Source of the DNA: Aeromicrobium sp.
GTDB lineage: Bacteria > Actinomycetota > Actinomycetes > Propionibacteriales > Nocardioidaceae
DNA length: 64,000 nucleotides
Assembly: GCF_023146395.1 (NCBI RefSeq)
Contig: NZ_JAGLCD010000004.1
Coordinates: 444,718-508,717, forward strand
Direction: 5' to 3'
The notes under the pieces are model-generated. The model had not been told where the DNA came from and ran no database searches. It worked only from the letters and a program-made list of their open reading frames with translations. Shown in pieces: positions 7,597 to 15,949 of the stretch. Position 1 is the stretch's first letter. The number at the start of each line of letters is the position of its first letter. The translations under genes and the position numbers were made by a program.

Positions 7597-7602
7597 ACCC
7601 TA
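7597..7602 (-). promoter_or_regulatory. -10 element TAGGGT, leaderless start
   Basis: On the minus strand TAGGGT ends six bases before GTG 7590 of the alpha/beta hydrolase. Confidence 0.45.
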
Positions 7603-7641
7603 TCGACTCGCCGACGAGAGGCGTTTCCTCGGCGAAGACTC

Positions 7642-7670
7642 TTGCTCTCGAACATCTGTTCGACTAGCAT
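7642..7670 (+). promoter_or_regulatory. LexA (SOS) box inside the promoter of the DUF222-HNH gene
   Basis: CGAACATCTGTTCG at 7649-7662 fits the Gram-positive/actinobacterial SOS box CGAAC-N4-GTTCG exactly. It fills the 17-bp spacer between a -35-like TTGCTC (7642-7647) and a -10 TAGCAT (7665-7670) that ends six bases before ATG 7677. LexA bound here would block RNA polymerase, so the gene should be induced by DNA damage. Confidence 0.8.
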
Positions 7671-7676
7671 GGGCTC

Positions 7677-8864
7677 ATGTCCTCCTCGTTCCCGACGTTG
7701 CGCGATCTGCGTCGCGTGACGCGCGAACGCGCGAAGGCCGAGGCTGCGGAGTGGGCCGCGATGGTCGGCTATCGCGATGGTGCGCTGGCTCGGGTGCGGC
7801 GTGATGCGACGCCGATGCGGCAGATGCTGGAGCGTTCGGCGGTCGCGTTGCAGATCGCGGCCGAGACGGGCCTGTCGGAGGGGCAGGTCGTCAACCGGCT
7901 CGCTGCGGCCGACCGGGTCATCGAGCACACCCCGAAGGTGTGGACGGCTTTCAGTCGTGGGCACCTCGACGCGGGTCGGGTGCGGGAGATCTCGCTGACG
8001 ATCGAGAAGCTCCAGCGAGACGACTCCCGCCAACGTCTCGACGACGAAGCCGTCCCCTACGCCCGCACCCACACCCTGGCCGAGCTGCGGCGGTGGTTGC
8101 GCCGGTTCGTCGCGCGGGTCGAGGCCGACCTGGTCCGCGAGCGCGCCGAGACCGAACGGACCAGACGCCACGTGCGCGTCGAGCACACCGACGACGCCAT
8201 GGCCTGGCTGCAGGCCTACCTGCCCTCCCACCAGGCGGCAGCGATCGAGAACCGCCTCGAACGACTCGCCACGACCCACCGCCGCTCCGACAAGGCCGAC
8301 GGCCTCCAGCGGTCCCACGCCCAACGCCGCGCGGACCTGCTGGTCCACGTGCTGACCTCGGCCCCGGCCGACCACCTCCCCGGCACCCCCGGACTGCGGT
8401 GCGACATCGCCGTCACGATCGACGCCGCCATCCTCACCGGCGCCACCGACGGACCCGTCGAAGCCGCCGACGGATCCTGGCAGGTCCCCACCGACTGGGC
8501 CCTCGAATCAGCCTTCGCCGGCGAAGCGTTCTGGCACCGCATGCTCCTGGACCCCATCACCAACGACGTCCTCGCCCACCAATACCAGGGCTACAGCCCA
8601 CCGGAGACCCTCAGACGGGCCCTGACCTTCAGATCAGGCGTCTGCACCACACCCGGATGCCTCGTCCCCGCCGAACGATGCGAGCTCGACCACCACATCC
8701 CCTGGCCCCAAGGACCCACCCGCGCCAGCAACCTGCGATGGCGCTGCAAACCGCACCACGCCTACAAAGGCCACGACATCACCCCCCACCTCCTGGACCA
8801 CCTCAGACACACCGGCCCCGGACGCGCACTCACCATCGAGCTCAACCTCGACACCGCCGCCTAG
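7677..8864 (+). CDS. DUF222 domain HNH endonuclease (13E12-like), SOS-controlled
   Basis: 395 residues. The long helical N-terminal part (about 20-300) is the DUF222 region of the 13E12 repeat family; the C-terminus holds an HNH nuclease module with zinc-type cysteines: Cys323 in the CTTPGC motif, ERCELDHHIPW, and NLRWRCKPHHAYKGH. These proteins are common in actinobacteria, often in several copies, and their role is not established; a homing or recombination function has been proposed. Here a perfect LexA box lies in the promoter, so expression is expected during DNA damage. A second DUF222-HNH gene in the window (57655) has no such box. Confidence 0.85.
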   Translation: MSSSFPTLRDLRRVTRERAKAEAAEWAAMVGYRDGALARVRRDATPMRQMLERSAVALQIAAETGLSEGQVVNRLAAADRVIEHTPKVWTAFSRGHLDAGRVREISLTIEKLQRDDSRQRLDDEAVPYARTHTLAELRRWLRRFVARVEADLVRERAETERTRRHVRVEHTDDAMAWLQAYLPSHQAAAIENRLERLATTHRRSDKADGLQRSHAQRRADLLVHVLTSAPADHLPGTPGLRCDIAVTIDAAILTGATDGPVEAADGSWQVPTDWALESAFAGEAFWHRMLLDPITNDVLAHQYQGYSPPETLRRALTFRSGVCTTPGCLVPAERCELDHHIPWPQGPTRASNLRWRCKPHHAYKGHDITPHLLDHLRHTGPGRALTIELNLDTAA

Positions 8865-8867
8865 GGT
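8862..8867 (+). promoter_or_regulatory. -10 element TAGGGT, leaderless start
   Basis: TAGGGT, which includes the TAG stop of the HNH gene, ends six bases before GTG 8874 of the methyltransferase. Confidence 0.45.
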
Positions 8868-8873
8868 GGCGCG

Positions 8874-9476
8874 GTGACGATCGACCAGGTGCGGGAGGCG
8901 TACGCGCGCCGTGCCGCGGAGTACGTCGAGGTCGTCGGACGGATCGACCATGCCGACGAGGCAGATCGCCGGGCGATCCTCGCGTGGGCGCAGGGCACCG
9001 GCGGCCCGATCCTGGATGTCGGGTGTGGTCCGGGCCAGTGGACGAACCTGCTCCACGGGGCCGGCCTGGACGTCGAGGGCATCGATCCGGTCGAAGCATT
9101 CCTCGAGGACGCGCGGGCGCGATACCCCGCGGCGCGCTTCAGGATCGGGTGCGCCGAGGACCTCGGCGTGCCGGACGGGAGCCTGGGCGGCGTCCTGGCC
9201 TGGTTCTCGCTGATCCACACCGATCCCGCGGCGATCGACGTGGCCCTCGCGGCGCTCGCTCGGAGCCTCCGGGTGAGCGGGAGCCTCGCGATCGGCTTCT
9301 TCGACGGCCCGGCACGCGAACCGTTCGACCATGCGGTGGTGACCGCCTTCTACTGGTCGGTCGAGGCCCTGACCGAGGTCGTGGAGCGTGCCGGCATGAC
9401 CGTCACGGACGCCCGGACGCGTCACCACCCTCCGGCGCGACCGCAGGGTCTTCTCCTTGCCCGCAGGAGCATCTAG
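8874..9476 (+). CDS. class I SAM-dependent methyltransferase
   Basis: 200 residues from GTG 8874. The SAM-binding motif I ILDVGCGPGQWTNLL lies at about residues 43-57, with the acidic end of strand 2 in VEGIDPVEAF and motif III-like VLAWFSLIHT, all standard Rossmann-type methyltransferase features. The small size and the absence of an extra substrate domain suggest a small-molecule target, but none can be named. A DHFR-like gene with its own promoter follows closely. Confidence 0.8.
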   Translation: MTIDQVREAYARRAAEYVEVVGRIDHADEADRRAILAWAQGTGGPILDVGCGPGQWTNLLHGAGLDVEGIDPVEAFLEDARARYPAARFRIGCAEDLGVPDGSLGGVLAWFSLIHTDPAAIDVALAALARSLRVSGSLAIGFFDGPAREPFDHAVVTAFYWSVEALTEVVERAGMTVTDARTRHHPPARPQGLLLARRSI

Positions 9477-9479
9477 CCT
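9474..9479 (+). promoter_or_regulatory. -10 element TAGCCT, leaderless start
   Basis: TAGCCT spans the methyltransferase stop codon and ends six bases before ATG 9486. Confidence 0.45.
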
Positions 9480-9485
9480 CGGCCC

Positions 9486-10043
9486 ATGGGCCTGCTCACG
9501 TACAGCATCAACGTCACGCTCGACGGGTGCGTCGACCACGAGTCGGGCATCGCCGACGACGAGACGCACGCACTCTTCACCGACCTGATGGACCGCGGTG
9601 GAGCGATGCTCTGGGGCCGCACGACCTACGAGATGATGGAGTCGTCCTGGCCGGCCGTCGCGCGCGGCGAGGTCGAGGCACCGCCGGCGATCCGGGAGTG
9701 GGCCGTCAAGCTCGAGGCCAAGCCCAAGTACGTCGTCTCCTCGACCCGCGACGACTTCCCCTGGACGGGCAGCCATCACCTGGTCGGCGACCTGCGCACG
9801 GCCGTGCAGGAGCTCAAGGACCAGACGCCCGCTGGGGTGCTGCTCGGCAGCGTCACCCTGGCAGCCGAGCTGGACCGGATGGACCTGATCGACGAGTACG
9901 TGTTCCTGCTCCATCCCCGGATCGCGGGACGCGGCCCGACCCTCCACGAGAGCGGTCTGCCGAGCGCACGCCACCTCGACCTCGTCTCGGCGGACCCGCT
10001 GAGCAACGGCGCCGTGGCGCTGCGCTATCGACGAGCGGCGTGA
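9486..10043 (+). CDS. dihydrofolate reductase/RibD C-terminal-fold protein
   Basis: 185 residues. It begins LLTYSINVTLDGCVDH, the first strand and loop of the RibD_C/DHFR-like fold, and has LWGRTTYEMMESSWP (NADPH-binding helix region) and a GSVTLAAEL segment where the family places its second dinucleotide loop. Members of this stand-alone group (YyaP/YwjB type) are presumed NADPH reductases of unknown substrate rather than true folate reductases. The gene converges on an LLM oxidoreductase 18 bp away. Confidence 0.8.
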   Translation: MGLLTYSINVTLDGCVDHESGIADDETHALFTDLMDRGGAMLWGRTTYEMMESSWPAVARGEVEAPPAIREWAVKLEAKPKYVVSSTRDDFPWTGSHHLVGDLRTAVQELKDQTPAGVLLGSVTLAAELDRMDLIDEYVFLLHPRIAGRGPTLHESGLPSARHLDLVSADPLSNGAVALRYRRAA

Positions 10044-10061
10044 ACGCTCCCTGAGCGCTTC

Positions 10062-11078
10062 CTATCGCCAGCCGAGCGCCGGCGCGACGTGCGTGAGCAG
10101 CGACTCCAGCACGTGGGCGTTGTAGTCCACGCCGAGCTGGTTCGGGACCGTCAGCAGCAGGGTGTCGGCCGCGTCGACCGCGGAGTCCTCGCGCAGCTCC
10201 TCGATCAGACGGTCGGGCTCGGCCGCGTACGTCTTGCCGAAGCGCGCGACACCGCCGTCGATGTAGCCGACCTGGTCACTGCTGCCGGAGCCGCCGAAGT
10301 AGGCGCGGTCACGGTCGTCGACGAGCGGGAAGATGCTGCGACTGACCGAGACCCGCGCCTCCCGCTCATGTCCTGCCGTCGTCCAGGCGTCGCGGAAGCG
10401 CTGGATCTGCTCGGCCTGCAGCTCGTGGAACGGCACGCCCGTGTCCTCGGTGAGCAGCGTCGAGCTCATGAGGTTCATGCCCTGCTGGGCGGTCCACTCG
10501 GCGGTGGAACGGCTGCCGGCGCCCCACCAGATGCGGTCACGCAGGCCCGGGGACTGCGGCTCGATCGGCAGGAGGCCGGGCGGGTTCGGGAACATCGGAC
10601 GCGGGCTGGGCTCGGCGAACCCACCGCCCTGGATGACCTGCAGGAAGACGTCGGCGTGCGTGCGGGCGAGATCGGCATCGGTCGCGCCCTCGGGCGGCGC
10701 GTAGCCGAAGTAGCGGTAGCCGTCGACGACCTGCTCCGGTGATCCCCGGCTGATGCCGAGCTGCAACCGGCCGCCGGAGATGAGATCGGCGGCTCCGGCA
10801 TCCTCGGCCATGTACAGCGGGTTCTCGTACCGCATGTCGATGACCCCGGTGCCGATCTCGATGCGGGACGTGCGGGCCCCGACCGCGGCCAGCAGCGGGA
10901 AGGGCGACGCCAGCTGTCGGGCGAAGTGGTGCACCCGGAAGTACGCCCCGTCGGCACCGAGCTCCTCGGCGGCGACCGCCAGGTCGATCGACTGCAGCAG
11001 CACGTCGGACGCCGACCGTGTCTGCGAGTGCGGCGTGTCGGACCAGTGGCCGAAGGACAGGAAACCGATCTTCTTCAC
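10062..11078 (-). CDS. LLM-class flavin-dependent oxidoreductase
   Basis: 338 residues from GTG 11078. The TIM-barrel luciferase-like signature is clear: AAEELGADGAYFRVHHF near residues 35-51, the AVGARTSRIEIGTGV strand with the conserved Thr/Arg region, and the flavin-phosphate region RLQLGISRGSPEQVVDGY. Such enzymes use FMN or F420 as a bound hydride carrier, and actinobacteria are rich in F420 users, but the cofactor cannot be fixed from this sequence. It starts 7 bp after the MMPL transporter stop on the same strand, so it is likely the second gene of that operon and shares its TetR control. Confidence 0.85.
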   Translation of the reverse strand: MKKIGFLSFGHWSDTPHSQTRSASDVLLQSIDLAVAAEELGADGAYFRVHHFARQLASPFPLLAAVGARTSRIEIGTGVIDMRYENPLYMAEDAGAADLISGGRLQLGISRGSPEQVVDGYRYFGYAPPEGATDADLARTHADVFLQVIQGGGFAEPSPRPMFPNPPGLLPIEPQSPGLRDRIWWGAGSRSTAEWTAQQGMNLMSSTLLTEDTGVPFHELQAEQIQRFRDAWTTAGHEREARVSVSRSIFPLVDDRDRAYFGGSGSSDQVGYIDGGVARFGKTYAAEPDRLIEELREDSAVDAADTLLLTVPNQLGVDYNAHVLESLLTHVAPALGWR

Positions 11079-11085
11079 GGTGATG

Positions 11086-13305
11086 TCAACGCGTCGGAGC
11101 CTCAGCCATTCCCGCCTTCTGGAGCTCGCGGGTCAACGACTCCCCCTCGATGTCAACGTTTGGCAACAACCGGTCGAGCCACCGTGGCAGCCACCACATG
11201 GGCCGGCCCACGAGCGACATGAAGGCCGGCACGAGGGTCATGCGGATCAGGAAGGCGTCGACGATCACCCCGACGGCCAGCGCGAAGCCGATCGTCTTGA
11301 TGATGATGTCGTCGGCCAGGGCGAATCCGGCGAAGACGCCGGTCATGATCAGCGCCGCGGCGGTCACGACCCGGGCGCTGTGGGTGAACCCGGTGACGAC
11401 CGACTCGCGGGCCCCGCGGCCGTGGACGAACTCCTCGCGCATCCGCGAGACCAGGAACACCTCGTAGTCCATCGCGAGGCCGAACAGGATCCCGGTCAGC
11501 AGCAGCGGAAGGATGAACATGACCGGCGACTTGGTGTCGATGCCGATGAGCTGGCTGAGCCACCCCCACTGGAACACCGCGACGGTGGCCCCCAGCGAGA
11601 CCCCGACCGAGCCGAGGAAGCCGATCACGGCCTTCAGCGGCACGAGGACCGAGCGGAACACCAGGACCAGCAGCACGAACGCCAGCCCGACGACCACCGC
11701 CAGGTAGACCGGGAACGCGTCGCTCAACGACTGCGCGATGTCGACGCCCGCGGCGGTCTGTCCCGTGACGTAGGGAACGGCTCCGGTGGCCGACTCCAGG
11801 TCCGACAGGCCGGCGCGGATGTCGCGGACGAGCTGCTTGGTCGCCTCGGCGGAGGGACCGCTCTCGGGCACGACCGTGATCGTGGCGAACCGCACCTGCT
11901 CGAGCTGGGCCTGGAAGGTCGCGACCGACGTGGCGTCACCGGGATCGGTCACGGGCGGCACGACGGCGGCCACGTCCTTCTTGATCGTGCCGATCTCGCT
12001 CACCGCGGCGTCGACGGCCGCGACGGGGTCGCCAGCCTGGGCGGTGTCGATCACGACCGTCAGGGGGCCGTTGGCGCCCGCACCGAAGTTCTCCGCGATC
12101 AGGTCGAAGGCCTGTCGCGGGGAGCTGTCGGCGGGCCGGGACCCGTCGTCGGGAAGGGCCAGCTCCATCGACGCGACCGGGATCGACAGCGCGATGGCGC
12201 CGGCGACGCCGAGGACGAGGGTCGGGACCCGGTGGCGGGTCACGAGCCGGACCCAGCGGTGACCGGCCGTGCGCTCGTGCGCCCCGGGCTCGATGTCGTG
12301 CAGGCCAGGGAGGTGGCCCGAGGTGATCCGCTTGCCGACGAGCGCCAGCAGTGCGGGCAGCAGCGTGAGCGCCACGACGACGGCGATCGCCACGGTGGCG
12401 GCGCCGGCCAGGCCCATCTGCGTCAGGAACGTGATCCCGCAGACCGACAGTCCGGCCAGGGCGATGATGACGGTGAGCCCCGCGAAGACCACGGCAGATC
12501 CTGCGGTGCCGGTCGCGACCGCCGCGGCCTCCTCGAGATCGCGACCCTGGCTCACCTCGTGCTTGAACCGCGACATGATGAAGAGCGCGTAGTCGATGCC
12601 GACGGCCAGGCCGAGCATGCTCGCGAGCGCCGGGGTCACCGACGAGAGGTCCATGAAGCCGGTCAGGGTGGTGACGCCGAGGATGCCGAGACCCACGCCG
12701 ACGATGGCCGTGAGCAGCGGCATGCCGGCGGCCACGAGCGATCCGAAGGTGATCGCGAGGACGACGAGCGCGATCGCGATGCCGATGATCTCGGAGGTGT
12801 GGCTCAGTGCCGGGGTCTCGGCCGCGTCGCCGCCCACGGCCGCGGTGAGGCCGGCGTCCTCGAGCTGGGTGACGGCCTCGGTGAGAGCGTCGCGGTCGGC
12901 GCCTGAGAGCTCAGGTCCCGTGCGGTCGTAGGTGATCGTGGCGTAGGCCGTGGTGCCGTCCTCGGACACGGTGCCGGTCGTGAACGGGTCGGCGACCGAG
13001 GCGACGTGGTCGGTCGTGGCGGTCTTCAGCGCCGCCTCGACGACGGCGCGGTCGAGGGCTCCTCCCCCGTCGGTCGTGACGACGAGTCGGGCCACCGCAC
13101 CGTCGGCCTGGACGTCGGTGCGGTCCTTGATGAGGTCGAACGCCTGGCTCGACTCGGTGTCGGGCAGCTGGAAGGAGTCATCGGTCTGACCCGACAGGAA
13201 GACGGCTCCGGCACCGCCGACGGCCAGGAGCACGACCCACACGCCGATGACGCGGAAGCGGTGGCGGAAGCTCCACCGGCCGAGTCGGTACAAGTTCCAG
13301 GCCAT
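11086..13305 (-). CDS. MMPL/RND-family transporter
   Basis: 739 residues with the MMPL layout: helix at 17-36, a large extracytoplasmic domain to about 170, five clustered helices (170-330), a second helix near 368, a second extracytoplasmic domain and a final helical block (545-715). Conserved RND-type sequence includes GIDYALFIMSRFKHE and the matching GLAMDYEVFLVSRMREE in the second half. These proton-driven exporters carry lipids or hydrophobic compounds. GGGAG lies just upstream of ATG 13305. It is divergent from a TetR gene with a palindromic site between them. Confidence 0.9.
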   Translation of the reverse strand: MAWNLYRLGRWSFRHRFRVIGVWVVLLAVGGAGAVFLSGQTDDSFQLPDTESSQAFDLIKDRTDVQADGAVARLVVTTDGGGALDRAVVEAALKTATTDHVASVADPFTTGTVSEDGTTAYATITYDRTGPELSGADRDALTEAVTQLEDAGLTAAVGGDAAETPALSHTSEIIGIAIALVVLAITFGSLVAAGMPLLTAIVGVGLGILGVTTLTGFMDLSSVTPALASMLGLAVGIDYALFIMSRFKHEVSQGRDLEEAAAVATGTAGSAVVFAGLTVIIALAGLSVCGITFLTQMGLAGAATVAIAVVVALTLLPALLALVGKRITSGHLPGLHDIEPGAHERTAGHRWVRLVTRHRVPTLVLGVAGAIALSIPVASMELALPDDGSRPADSSPRQAFDLIAENFGAGANGPLTVVIDTAQAGDPVAAVDAAVSEIGTIKKDVAAVVPPVTDPGDATSVATFQAQLEQVRFATITVVPESGPSAEATKQLVRDIRAGLSDLESATGAVPYVTGQTAAGVDIAQSLSDAFPVYLAVVVGLAFVLLVLVFRSVLVPLKAVIGFLGSVGVSLGATVAVFQWGWLSQLIGIDTKSPVMFILPLLLTGILFGLAMDYEVFLVSRMREEFVHGRGARESVVTGFTHSARVVTAAALIMTGVFAGFALADDIIIKTIGFALAVGVIVDAFLIRMTLVPAFMSLVGRPMWWLPRWLDRLLPNVDIEGESLTRELQKAGMAEAPTR

Positions 13306-13336
13306 CGACTGCTCCCTCGAGGACGGGTGTCAGAAA

Positions 13337-13371
13337 ATGAGAGTTCCTCCCACCGTGAGACAGTCTCTCAT
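13337..13371. promoter_or_regulatory. candidate TetR operator between MMPL and tetR
   Basis: The 85-bp divergent region holds a nested inverted repeat: outer arms ATGAGAG (13337-13343) and CTCTCAT (13365-13371), and an inner TGAGACAGTCTCTCA (13356-13370; TGAGA/TCTCA around 5 bases, with GAGAC-A-GTCTC also symmetric). It lies just upstream of the tetR -10 hexamer. Confidence 0.55.
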
Positions 13372-13378
13372 CGGCCCC

Positions 13379-13384
13379 TAGGAT
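13379..13384 (+). promoter_or_regulatory. -10 element TAGGAT, leaderless start
   Basis: TAGGAT ends six bases before ATG 13391 of the TetR regulator. Confidence 0.5.
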
Positions 13385-13390
13385 GCGCCC

Positions 13391-13987
13391 ATGGGCCTGC
13401 GCGAGACGAATGCCACACGGACGAGGGCGACGATCATCGAGGCCGCGATGGCGCTCTTCCTCCGGCGCGGCTACGAGGCGACGACGATGGAGGACGTCGC
13501 CGAAGCCGCCGAGGTCGGACTGTCGACCCTCTACCGGTACTTCCCGTCCAAGGACCTGCTCGGCACGGCGTACCTCACCGAACCGGAGCGGCTGGCCGAG
13601 CTGCTGCTCGCCCGCCCTGCGGACGAGCCGACCGAGGAGGCCCTGGGCCGGGCCCTCGTGGAGCTCGTGACCTCCAGCGGCGAGGAGCCGGTGTACACCG
13701 GGCGGGTCCGCGACCTGATCCAGCAGAACCCGCGGCTGCACGGCCGGCTCCTGGACTGGCTGCTGCAGACCCACGTGCAGCTCACCGCGGCGTTGGCGCA
13801 CCGGCGAGGCGCACCGGCCGACGACATCGTCGCCTCGGTCCTCTCCTGGACCGCCGTCCTGGTCCTCGAACGGGCCTCCGACCGGTTGCGCACGAGACAC
13901 GACACCTCGGTGCCGGACGCCGTGCGTGAGGTCATCGCCGAGCTCGAGCAGACCGGCGCGCTGGCCCCTCGTCTGCCTCGTCCGTGA
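13391..13987 (+). CDS. TetR/AcrR-family regulator
   Basis: 198 residues. The N-terminal helix-turn-helix is clear: RATIIEAAMALFLRRGYEAT, then MEDVAEAAEVGLSTLYRYFP at about residues 32-57. The C-terminal ligand domain is unassigned. It is divergent from the MMPL exporter with a palindrome between them, so it most likely represses that transporter, the trailing LLM oxidoreductase and itself (inference). Its 3' end overlaps the convergent TPR gene by 56 bp. Confidence 0.85.
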   Translation: MGLRETNATRTRATIIEAAMALFLRRGYEATTMEDVAEAAEVGLSTLYRYFPSKDLLGTAYLTEPERLAELLLARPADEPTEEALGRALVELVTSSGEEPVYTGRVRDLIQQNPRLHGRLLDWLLQTHVQLTAALAHRRGAPADDIVASVLSWTAVLVLERASDRLRTRHDTSVPDAVREVIAELEQTGALAPRLPRP

Positions 13988-14354
13988 GCTCGGCGGCGTA
14001 GCCCGCGACCGAACGGTGGTACCGCGGAAGCGTCGGCAGCAGGGCCTCGATCGCGATGCGAAGAGCCTCGTCGGGCCGGCCGGCGTCGCGCAGCGCGAGG
14101 GCCAGGAACGCAGCCCGGGCCGTCCCGACCGAGCTGTCGGCCGGCAGTGCCTGCAGCAGCTCGACGGCCTCGTCCGCACGGTCGAGGTTGCGCAGGGTCG
14201 AGGCGTACTGGATCACCAGCTGGTCCGAGCGGGCCGCGTCGAGCCCGAGCGCCATGGCCTGCTCGTACAGGACCGCGGCCTCGGCCTCCCGGCCGGCGCT
14301 GTCGTGCTCTCCCGCCTCCTCGAAGAGTCGCACCGCGTCGTCTGCGGTGCTCAT
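13932..14354 (-). CDS. tetratricopeptide-repeat protein
   Basis: 140 residues from ATG 14354, which overlaps the stop of the upstream PCD-VOC gene by 4 bp (ATGA). Two to three TPR units are visible: AVRLFEEAGEHDSAGREAEA, AVLYEQAMALGLDAARSDQL, and later FLALALRDAGRPDEALRIAI, with the alternating Gly/Ala/Tyr pattern of paired helices. This is the Tpr_5-like architecture seen in short actinobacterial tetratricopeptide proteins. Role unknown; translational coupling ties it to the PCD-VOC protein. The larger frame open upstream is a shadow of the neighbouring gene. Confidence 0.7.
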   Translation of the reverse strand: MSTADDAVRLFEEAGEHDSAGREAEAAVLYEQAMALGLDAARSDQLVIQYASTLRNLDRADEAVELLQALPADSSVGTARAAFLALALRDAGRPDEALRIAIEALLPTLPRYHRSVAGYAAELTDEADEGPARRSARARR

Positions 14355-15016
14355 GGCCGGCGGTCCAGGCAGGTGCAGATGCAGAGCTTGTTGCCCTCCG
14401 GATCGGCGAGCACCGTGAAGGACGGCGCCTCCGCGTCGCTGACGAGGGTGCCGCCTGCGTCGAGGATCGCGGCGATGCGATCCGGAGCGGCCTCGGGGGC
14501 CACCCAGAGGTCGACGTGGAACCGTTGACGGGGCTCGGCGTGCGGGCCGGTGGGCTGCAGCCACAGCAGCAGCTCGTGCGTGTCGGGGTCGATCACGTCG
14601 TTGCCGTCGACGTGGTCCGGCGAGCCGGTGTAGGCCGCTGACCAGAAGCGACCCACCGCCGCGAGGTCGCTGGCGTCGAGCGCGAGCGACTGCAGGCGCA
14701 CCGAGGCCGGACGCGCCTCGGCACCGTGCTCCGCGGCGAGCTCGGTGATGCGGTGGGCCAGGCGCAGGTCGCGCCGCGTGAGGTCGCCGACGTCGTGGCT
14801 GCGCAGGTGGACCTCGACGTGGCCGTGCCGCAGCGTGACGTCCGGGTGGTGCTCGGCGCTCTCGGCGGCGTCGCCGATCGCGACCACGAGCGCAAGACCG
14901 CTGACGTAGTCCGGCGTCGCGAAGCGGGCGTGCAGCCATCGCTCGGCCAGCACCCAGTCGTGCAGGCCCTCGGCGAGGAGCTCGGCGGTCGGGACGGGAG
15001 TCGAGGAGTCACTCAT
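14351..15016 (-). CDS. fusion of pterin-4a-carbinolamine dehydratase-like and VOC (glyoxalase-fold) domains
   Basis: 221 residues from ATG 15016; the longer upstream reading is not needed. Residues 1-100 carry the PCD/DCoH pattern: EHHPDVTLRHGHVEVHLRSH, with the His pair at 57-58, then the DLTRRDLRLAHRI helix. Residues about 106-221 form a VOC domain (LDASDLAAVGRFWSAAYTG, then HVDLWV and TVLADPEGNKLCI). PCD dehydrates 4a-hydroxy-tetrahydropterins and VOC domains bind metals and small substrates; what the fused protein does is not known. A TPR gene overlaps its stop codon. Confidence 0.75.
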   Translation of the reverse strand: MSDSSTPVPTAELLAEGLHDWVLAERWLHARFATPDYVSGLALVVAIGDAAESAEHHPDVTLRHGHVEVHLRSHDVGDLTRRDLRLAHRITELAAEHGAEARPASVRLQSLALDASDLAAVGRFWSAAYTGSPDHVDGNDVIDPDTHELLLWLQPTGPHAEPRQRFHVDLWVAPEAAPDRIAAILDAGGTLVSDAEAPSFTVLADPEGNKLCICTCLDRRP

Positions 15017-15062
15017 GCCTCGAGTCTCGCTCGATCCGGCACCGACTACCAGCTCGGCCGCC

Positions 15063-15923
15063 TCAGGCGTCGGCGACAGCGGTCGCCATCTGCTCCATGA
15101 CCTGGTGGGCCGCCTCGGCAGGACCGTCGAGGAAGTAGTGGTCGCGCCCGGGCAGGTCGAGGTGCTGGACCGCGACGCCGGCCTCCTCGAGCCGGGCGAC
15201 GTACGCGACCGCCTCCGCACGCAACCGGTCTCGGGCCGCGGTCACGACCAGCGCGGGCGGCTGTCCGGCGAGGCTCGGCGCCAGCAGCGGCGAGGCGTAG
15301 GGCTCGGTGCGGCGCTCGGCGTCGCGGAAGTACGTCGCGCGCACGAGGTCGATCACCGCCGGGGAGATCATGGCCCCCGCGGGCGCGGGCTTGTCGATGG
15401 TGGAGACGTCGAGCGAGGGGACGCCGAGCAGCTGCAGGCGCGGCAGCGGTGTCCCGAGGTCAGCAGCCTGGAGGCAGGCGGAGGCGGCCAGGTTGCCGCC
15501 GGCACTGAACCCGCTGATCGTCACGCGGTCCTGCTCCCAGTCGCCGTTCTCCTGGACCCAGGCGAGAACGTCGTGCGCCTGCTCCTGGGCGACCGGGTAG
15601 CGGCGGCGAGGGGCGATGTCGTAGTCGACGTTCACGACCGTCAGCCCGGCGCGCGCCACCAGGTAGCGGCACCAGAAGTCGTCCATCCGCGGGTACCGCA
15701 TGAGGAAGGCGCCGCCGTGCAGGTGCACATGGACCGGCGCCCGCCCCGCACGTCGGGGATCGCGGTAGACCTCGCACGTGACCCGACCATGACGCGTCGG
15801 GACCTTCAGGCGGCGCGGCGCCGGGAGCTCTGCGCCCGCGAACACGCGATCACGCCCGTAGTGCACCGTCAGGCGGGCGGTCGCGCCCATCAGCAGGGCC
15901 TGGGCGTCGGCGAGGAGCGGCAT
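15063..15923 (-). CDS. alpha/beta hydrolase-3 family esterase (HSL-like)
   Basis: 286 residues taken from ATG 15923; the upstream part of the open frame lies over the tetR gene and has poor similarity to the family. HGGAF at 69-73 is the oxyanion-hole motif of hormone-sensitive-lipase-like esterases, GFSAGG carries nucleophile Ser140 (the usual Asp before Ser is Phe), and the C-terminal GRDHYF supplies the His. Cytoplasmic carboxylesterase activity on short-chain esters is the family norm. It follows the tetR gene with a 26-bp gap on the same strand and may be cotranscribed with it. Confidence 0.8.
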   Translation of the reverse strand: MPLLADAQALLMGATARLTVHYGRDRVFAGAELPAPRRLKVPTRHGRVTCEVYRDPRRAGRAPVHVHLHGGAFLMRYPRMDDFWCRYLVARAGLTVVNVDYDIAPRRRYPVAQEQAHDVLAWVQENGDWEQDRVTISGFSAGGNLAASACLQAADLGTPLPRLQLLGVPSLDVSTIDKPAPAGAMISPAVIDLVRATYFRDAERRTEPYASPLLAPSLAGQPPALVVTAARDRLRAEAVAYVARLEEAGVAVQHLDLPGRDHYFLDGPAEAAHQVMEQMATAVADA

Positions 15924-15949
15924 GGAGGAAGTTCGGAGCGGGATGCAGC

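Noticed and set aside
7940..10054. 704-codon plus-strand open frame overlapping HNH, methyltransferase and DHFR-like genes
   Set aside because: Pro/Arg low-complexity product crossing three better-supported genes.
10753..12906. 717-codon plus-strand open frame opposite the MMPL gene
   Set aside because: Arg/Asp/Gly-rich translation without domain structure; it is the usual GC-rich antisense shadow of a real gene.
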